Assembly (NCBI GenBank): GCA_031546715.1
Contig: JAVBKA010000217.1
Span: forward strand, 1 to 18,020
Direction: 5' to 3'
DNA: 18,020 bases
DNA from: JAVBKA01 sp031546715
GTDB taxonomy: Bacteria > Bacillota > Clostridia > Oscillospirales > UBA929
Below, piece after piece: positions 14,679 through 18,020 of the stretch. The notes under the pieces were generated by a model. It did no database searches. It was not told where the DNA came from and worked only from the letters and a program-made list of their open reading frames with translations. The first letter of the stretch is position 1, and each line of letters starts with the position of its first letter. A program made the translations under genes and the position numbers.

Positions 14679-17111
14679 TTACTTTTTGATGAGCTTGCCT
14701 AAACCCTTGAAAACGTTGCTGTTTATAAGATCTACAAGACCCTCTGCCTTCGTAATGTTCAGCATACCTCCGGACATCATAGCCAACGCACGCAGTGGCA
14801 TGTCAGGAATCATGGCGTCAATCATTGGCTTCATGGTTTTCATCGCCTCGGGGTCGTTACTAAACATTTTCGCTGCGGAGCTTGCTATTGTCTTGCTTAA
14901 TATACGACCTATCAAGGTGTCCTGCACTTCGGAAATGGTGCTGTTTACGGTGTGTGTGCCTTTACGTGTGGGTTGAGGAGTTACGACCTTTTTGCCGTAT
15001 ACAGCCTCGAAGGCTTCTTTACTGATGTTCAGCACTTCGTTTTTAAGGTTGTAGTACGCAGGAGCAGAGCCTCTGTAATCAGGCACTGAAACTTCTGGCT
15101 GAGTTGACTGGACATATGCCGAGGCGGTGAGGCGGATATCCTTAACGCTTGCGCCGACTAAAATCTCATAGTTGCCGCTTTCGACATGCCAATCAGAGAT
15201 GTTGACGTTGTAATAGGCAAAAGAACGCTTGTCAAGTTGAAGAGCCAGCTCCTTGGACTCTTGCGGCTCAAGGGTTACAGTTCCGAAGGCTTTTAGCTCT
15301 TTGTCCGCACGGAAAATGGAGGACTTAGGCGCACGAACATAAGCTTGGACGATTTCTTTACCCGCAACGCTTCCCGTGTTCTTGACAGTAACATAAACCG
15401 TTAAATTGTCACTATCGGAAATGTTATTAGACGAAAGTCTGAGGTTAGAGTACTCAAAGCTTGTATAGGATAGACCAAAACCAAAGGGGAACAGCACGGG
15501 CTTATCCGCAGTTTCATAGTAGCGGTAACCAACGTATATGCTCTCGCGGTATTCAACGCTCTTAGTGCCGCCGAAATGCTTATACGCTGGGTTATCGGCG
15601 AGCTTGTGCGGGAAGGTTTCGGCGAGCTTGCCGCAAGGGTTCTTGTTTCCGAGAAGCAGGTCAACGCTTGCTGCGCCGCCAGCTTGACCTGCAAGCATCA
15701 TATTCAGCAGACCCTTAACCTCGCTGAGCCAAGGCATTTCAATGGCTGAACCGCCATGAAGCACAACAACGATATTAGGATTAATTATAGAAATTTCATC
15801 AATTAGCGCAATGTGGCTGTCTGGAAGACGAATGTGTGATCTGTCGAAGCCTTCGGATTCGTAAATATCTGGCAAGCCGATATAGAGAAACACGATATCT
15901 TTACCTCTGGAGAGGTCAACAGCTTCGTCAATTAAAGCTCTGTCTGGTTTATCGGTTGTTAAGCTGTAGCCGTCACAATAACTAAAGTTGACGCCTTGGA
16001 GCAACAGCTCGTCATATGCGTTGCTGATACTGGTGGGGTTTATCCGTGAACTGCCACTGCCTTGATATCTGGGGGTTTTAGCGAAGCAACCGATTAGGGC
16101 AACGCTTGCGTTCTTGTCAATGGGGAGAATGCCGTCGTTTTTCAGCAAAACTGCGGATTGTGTGGCCATATCTCTTGCTAAAGAATTATGCTCTTCAACA
16201 TTGTACTGGAAATCCGAAGGTCTTTCAGTGGAAGTCAGAGCGATGTTGAGCATTCTTTCTGTTGCGGTGTCCAGCACAGTTTCGTCAAGAGTGCCGTTTT
16301 TTACTGCATTTACGATGCAAATGTCGTTTACGCCGCCAGAGGAAGGCATTTCTAGGTCTTGACCTGCCTTTAGCCCTTCAACTCTGTCATTACATGCGCC
16401 CCAATCGGTGACCACTGCGCCCTCAAAGCCCCACTCATCACGAAGAATGTCCGTTAGGAGCTTTTTGTTTTCGGAAACGTAAGTGCCGTCATATTTGTTG
16501 TAGGAACACATCATTGTCCAAGGCTGAGCCTTCTTGACAGCGGTTTCAAAGCCTGCAAGATAGATTTCACGAAGGGCGCGCTCGTCCGTCTGGGAATCGC
16601 AGGTTAATCTTGCGCGCTCTTGATTGTTAAGAGCGTAGTGTTTCATGGATGTTCCAACATTTTTGCTTTGAACGCCGTTAATAAGAGCAGTCGCCATCTC
16701 GCCTGTCAACAGAGGGTCTTCCGAGATGTATTCAAAGTTTCTGCCGCAAAGGGGTGAGCGTTTAATGTTCGCGCCAGGACCGAGAAGAACCGTGACGTTC
16801 TCCTGCAAGCACTCCTCGCCCAACGCCTCTCCAAGCCGCTGCATGAGAGCCGTATCAAAGGAGCAGGCGGTTAGACATGCAAGCGGGAAGCATGTGGCGG
16901 GAACGCTTTGGGAGATTCCCAAATGGTCAGCCGAGGACACTTGCTTTCTAAGACCGTGCGGTCCGTCGGTCAGCATAAAGGAAGGGATGCTCTTTCGTTC
17001 GATGGGCTTGGTTTCCCAAAAGTTCTGCCCTGAGGTTTGCCCCGCCTTTTCCTCCAATGTTAATTCAGAGATAAGGGTTTTAATTTCTGCCGTTGTTTTG
17101 CTCTTTTTCAT
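14679..17111 (-). CDS. GH3 beta-glucosidase-type glycosidase, cytoplasmic
   Basis: This 810-residue protein has no signal peptide, so it probably acts on imported oligosaccharides. The GH3 N-terminal barrel begins SELTLEEKAGQTSG and includes LTDGPHGLR (48-55), KHYALNNQE (157-165) and the nucleophile motif VVTDWG (D236). The second domain has GSGSSRINP (351-359) and an ESEGFDR motif (418-424) that supplies the probable acid/base Glu. A fibronectin type III-like domain follows (about 570-680), then a 110-residue Met-rich helical tail like that of other clostridial GH3 enzymes. Members hydrolyse beta-glucosides or, in some cases, xylosides or arabinosides; substrate is open. The start has AAGGAG 8 bases upstream. 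It lies downstream of the M42 peptidase gene on the same strand with a 167-base gap. Confidence 0.93.
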   Translation of the reverse strand: MKKSKTTAEIKTLISELTLEEKAGQTSGQNFWETKPIERKSIPSFMLTDGPHGLRKQVSSADHLGISQSVPATCFPLACLTACSFDTALMQRLGEALGEECLQENVTVLLGPGANIKRSPLCGRNFEYISEDPLLTGEMATALINGVQSKNVGTSMKHYALNNQERARLTCDSQTDERALREIYLAGFETAVKKAQPWTMMCSYNKYDGTYVSENKKLLTDILRDEWGFEGAVVTDWGACNDRVEGLKAGQDLEMPSSGGVNDICIVNAVKNGTLDETVLDTATERMLNIALTSTERPSDFQYNVEEHNSLARDMATQSAVLLKNDGILPIDKNASVALIGCFAKTPRYQGSGSSRINPTSISNAYDELLLQGVNFSYCDGYSLTTDKPDRALIDEAVDLSRGKDIVFLYIGLPDIYESEGFDRSHIRLPDSHIALIDEISIINPNIVVVLHGGSAIEMPWLSEVKGLLNMMLAGQAGGAASVDLLLGNKNPCGKLAETFPHKLADNPAYKHFGGTKSVEYRESIYVGYRYYETADKPVLFPFGFGLSYTSFEYSNLRLSSNNISDSDNLTVYVTVKNTGSVAGKEIVQAYVRAPKSSIFRADKELKAFGTVTLEPQESKELALQLDKRSFAYYNVNISDWHVESGNYEILVGASVKDIRLTASAYVQSTQPEVSVPDYRGSAPAYYNLKNEVLNISKEAFEAVYGKKVVTPQPTRKGTHTVNSTISEVQDTLIGRILSKTIASSAAKMFSNDPEAMKTMKPMIDAMIPDMPLRALAMMSGGMLNITKAEGLVDLINSNVFKGLGKLIKK

Positions 17112-17278
17112 TGTTACACTCCTTCAAAACTCATCGATGCTGTTTCGGCTGCATTAGTAACACTATTTCGCAACCCAATATAGTTTGTCTGTTTCCAAAA
17201 AGCTTATCACAGTTATGGTGAATATGCAATGCAAAGAAGCACTAAATCAGTAAACTATTTGTGAATTTTGATAAAATA
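17112..17278 (-). promoter_or_regulatory. Leader/promoter region of the GH3 gene
   Basis: This 167-base AT-rich spacer separates the M42 and GH3 genes. On the minus strand there is a weak -10-like TATATT (17182-17177) without a good -35, and AAGGAG before the ATG. ATTTAGTGCT (17247-17238) exactly matches part of the candidate operator of the sugar operon, but the second element is absent at the expected spacing. Confidence 0.35.
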
Positions 17279-18020
17279 CTACAAGCTGATTTCGCTTGCC
17301 TTTACACATAGGTCAATACATGCCTGAACATCACGAATATCGCACATTTCAACTGGGTTGTGGACATAACGTGTGGGGATGGAGATTGCGCCAGTATATA
17401 CGCCGCTTCTGGTTACCTGCATCGGTCCTGCGTCAGTGCCGCCTGCAAGCAAGACCTCGGTTTGGTGCTTAATTCCCGCTTCTTTTGCGGTGTTTTTCAA
17501 AAATTCAACTACTTTGGGGTGACAGATTACAGAAGAATCCATAATTTTAATAGCCGCACCGTCGCCAGCCTTACACTCCATCTTGGGGTAAAACTCCGGT
17601 GTATCTCCTGACTGCGTAACATCTACAGCCATGCCGTAGGTGGGGTCGATGCCATAGGCGGCGGTTTTTGCCCCTCTTGTTCCGACTTCCTCTTGCACTG
17701 AAAACACAAAGTACAGGTCGTTTTTAGGGTTTGTAATGCGCTCTAGTGCGCCTAAAAGCACAACACAGGCAATACGGTCATCAAGGTAGGGTGAAGCAAG
17801 CTTGTTGCCTTGCAAAAAGGTTTCTTGAGCGTAAACTGCATAGTCGCCCACCTTAACCTTGGCGCGGGTCTCATCCTCGCTGTCAGTTCCGATGTCAATA
17901 TACAGACACGCGAGCTTTAAGTCCTTTAGCTCCACCTTGCCGTCTAAGGACACAATGCCCTTTGTTCCGTCTTTAAAACGGACAACTGAGCCAAGCACTC
18001 TGGCGACGGGAATCCCGCCG
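17279..18020 (-). CDS. M42-family metallo-aminopeptidase (5' end outside window)
   Basis: The frame runs from the stop at 17279 to the right edge and stays open beyond GTG 17998 (GGIPVARVLGSVVRFKDG), so the true start lies outside. The visible 247 residues are the C-terminal two thirds of an M42 (FrvX/YsdC-like) cytoplasmic peptidase, usually a 340-360-residue dodecamer using two metals. Seen are the bridging-Asp motif SPYLDDRIA, the catalytic Glu pair VQEEVGTRGA, the ligand motif AVDVTQSGDTPE, and the C-terminal AGGTDAGPM and RYVHNPVE with the last metal-binding His. The first His-x-Asp ligand is off the edge. It is a general peptidase and has no obvious link with the sugar genes. Confidence 0.9.
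   Translation of the reverse strand, partial: GGIPVARVLGSVVRFKDGTKGIVSLDGKVELKDLKLACLYIDIGTDSEDETRAKVKVGDYAVYAQETFLQGNKLASPYLDDRIACVVLLGALERITNPKNDLYFVFSVQEEVGTRGAKTAAYGIDPTYGMAVDVTQSGDTPEFYPKMECKAGDGAAIKIMDSSVICHPKVVEFLKNTAKEAGIKHQTEVLLAGGTDAGPMQVTRSGVYTGAISIPTRYVHNPVEMCDIRDVQACIDLCVKASEISL

Noticed and set aside
1..18020. CRISPR arrays, tRNA or rRNA genes, insertion sequences and prophage genes
   Set aside because: No regularly spaced repeats, cloverleaf-like segments, rRNA stretches or transposase/integrase motifs were recognised on either strand.

Overview
The window looks like a chromosomal piece of a Gram-positive anaerobe, most likely a clostridial Firmicute. The reasons are lipobox-type sugar-binding lipoproteins, strong AGGAGG-like ribosome binding sites, a KimA-like potassium permease, a clostridial-type GH3 beta-glucosidase and moderate GC content. 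No phage, CRISPR, tRNA or rRNA gene was seen. All family assignments come from reading motifs, not from database searches.

Left part (1-9972, all on the minus strand, so read right to left): an AraC-family regulator is followed by a carbohydrate-uptake operon. Its order is sugar-binding lipoprotein, MalF-type permease, MalG-type permease, a large unrecognised protein that looks like a GH42-like TIM barrel, a GH127 beta-L-arabinofuranosidase-like enzyme, and a protein running off the left edge. That last protein joins a URO-D/MtaA-type methyltransferase barrel, lacking its last strands, in frame to a Crp-type cyclic-nucleotide-binding-like domain. No ABC ATPase is present, so a shared MsmX-type ATPase encoded elsewhere is probably used.

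Middle (10053-12736): a GH13 alpha-amylase-family lipoprotein is transcribed away from the regulator. Its promoter and the binding-protein promoter share two matching elements at the same spacing and orientation, which suggests that the AraC protein controls both. The amylase ends at a perfect hairpin terminator. About 960 bases without an intact gene follow. They hold two broken genes: the C-terminal end of an LplA-type solute-binding protein (minus) and a piece of a beta-helix polysaccharide-acting protein (plus).

Right part (12737-18020): a KimA-like K+/proton permease on the plus strand converges on a cytoplasmic GH3 beta-glucosidase on the minus strand, with a shared hairpin terminator between them. 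An M42 metallo-aminopeptidase runs off the right edge.

Together the sugar genes read as an inducible system. Extracellular or imported oligosaccharides, possibly arabinose-decorated plant glycans, are bound by the lipoprotein, imported and trimmed by cytoplasmic glycosidases. The most unusual points are the URO-D/cNMP chimera with structured RNA around its start, the unassigned TIM-barrel protein, the paired operator elements, and a His-to-Cys change in the amylase's first conserved region.
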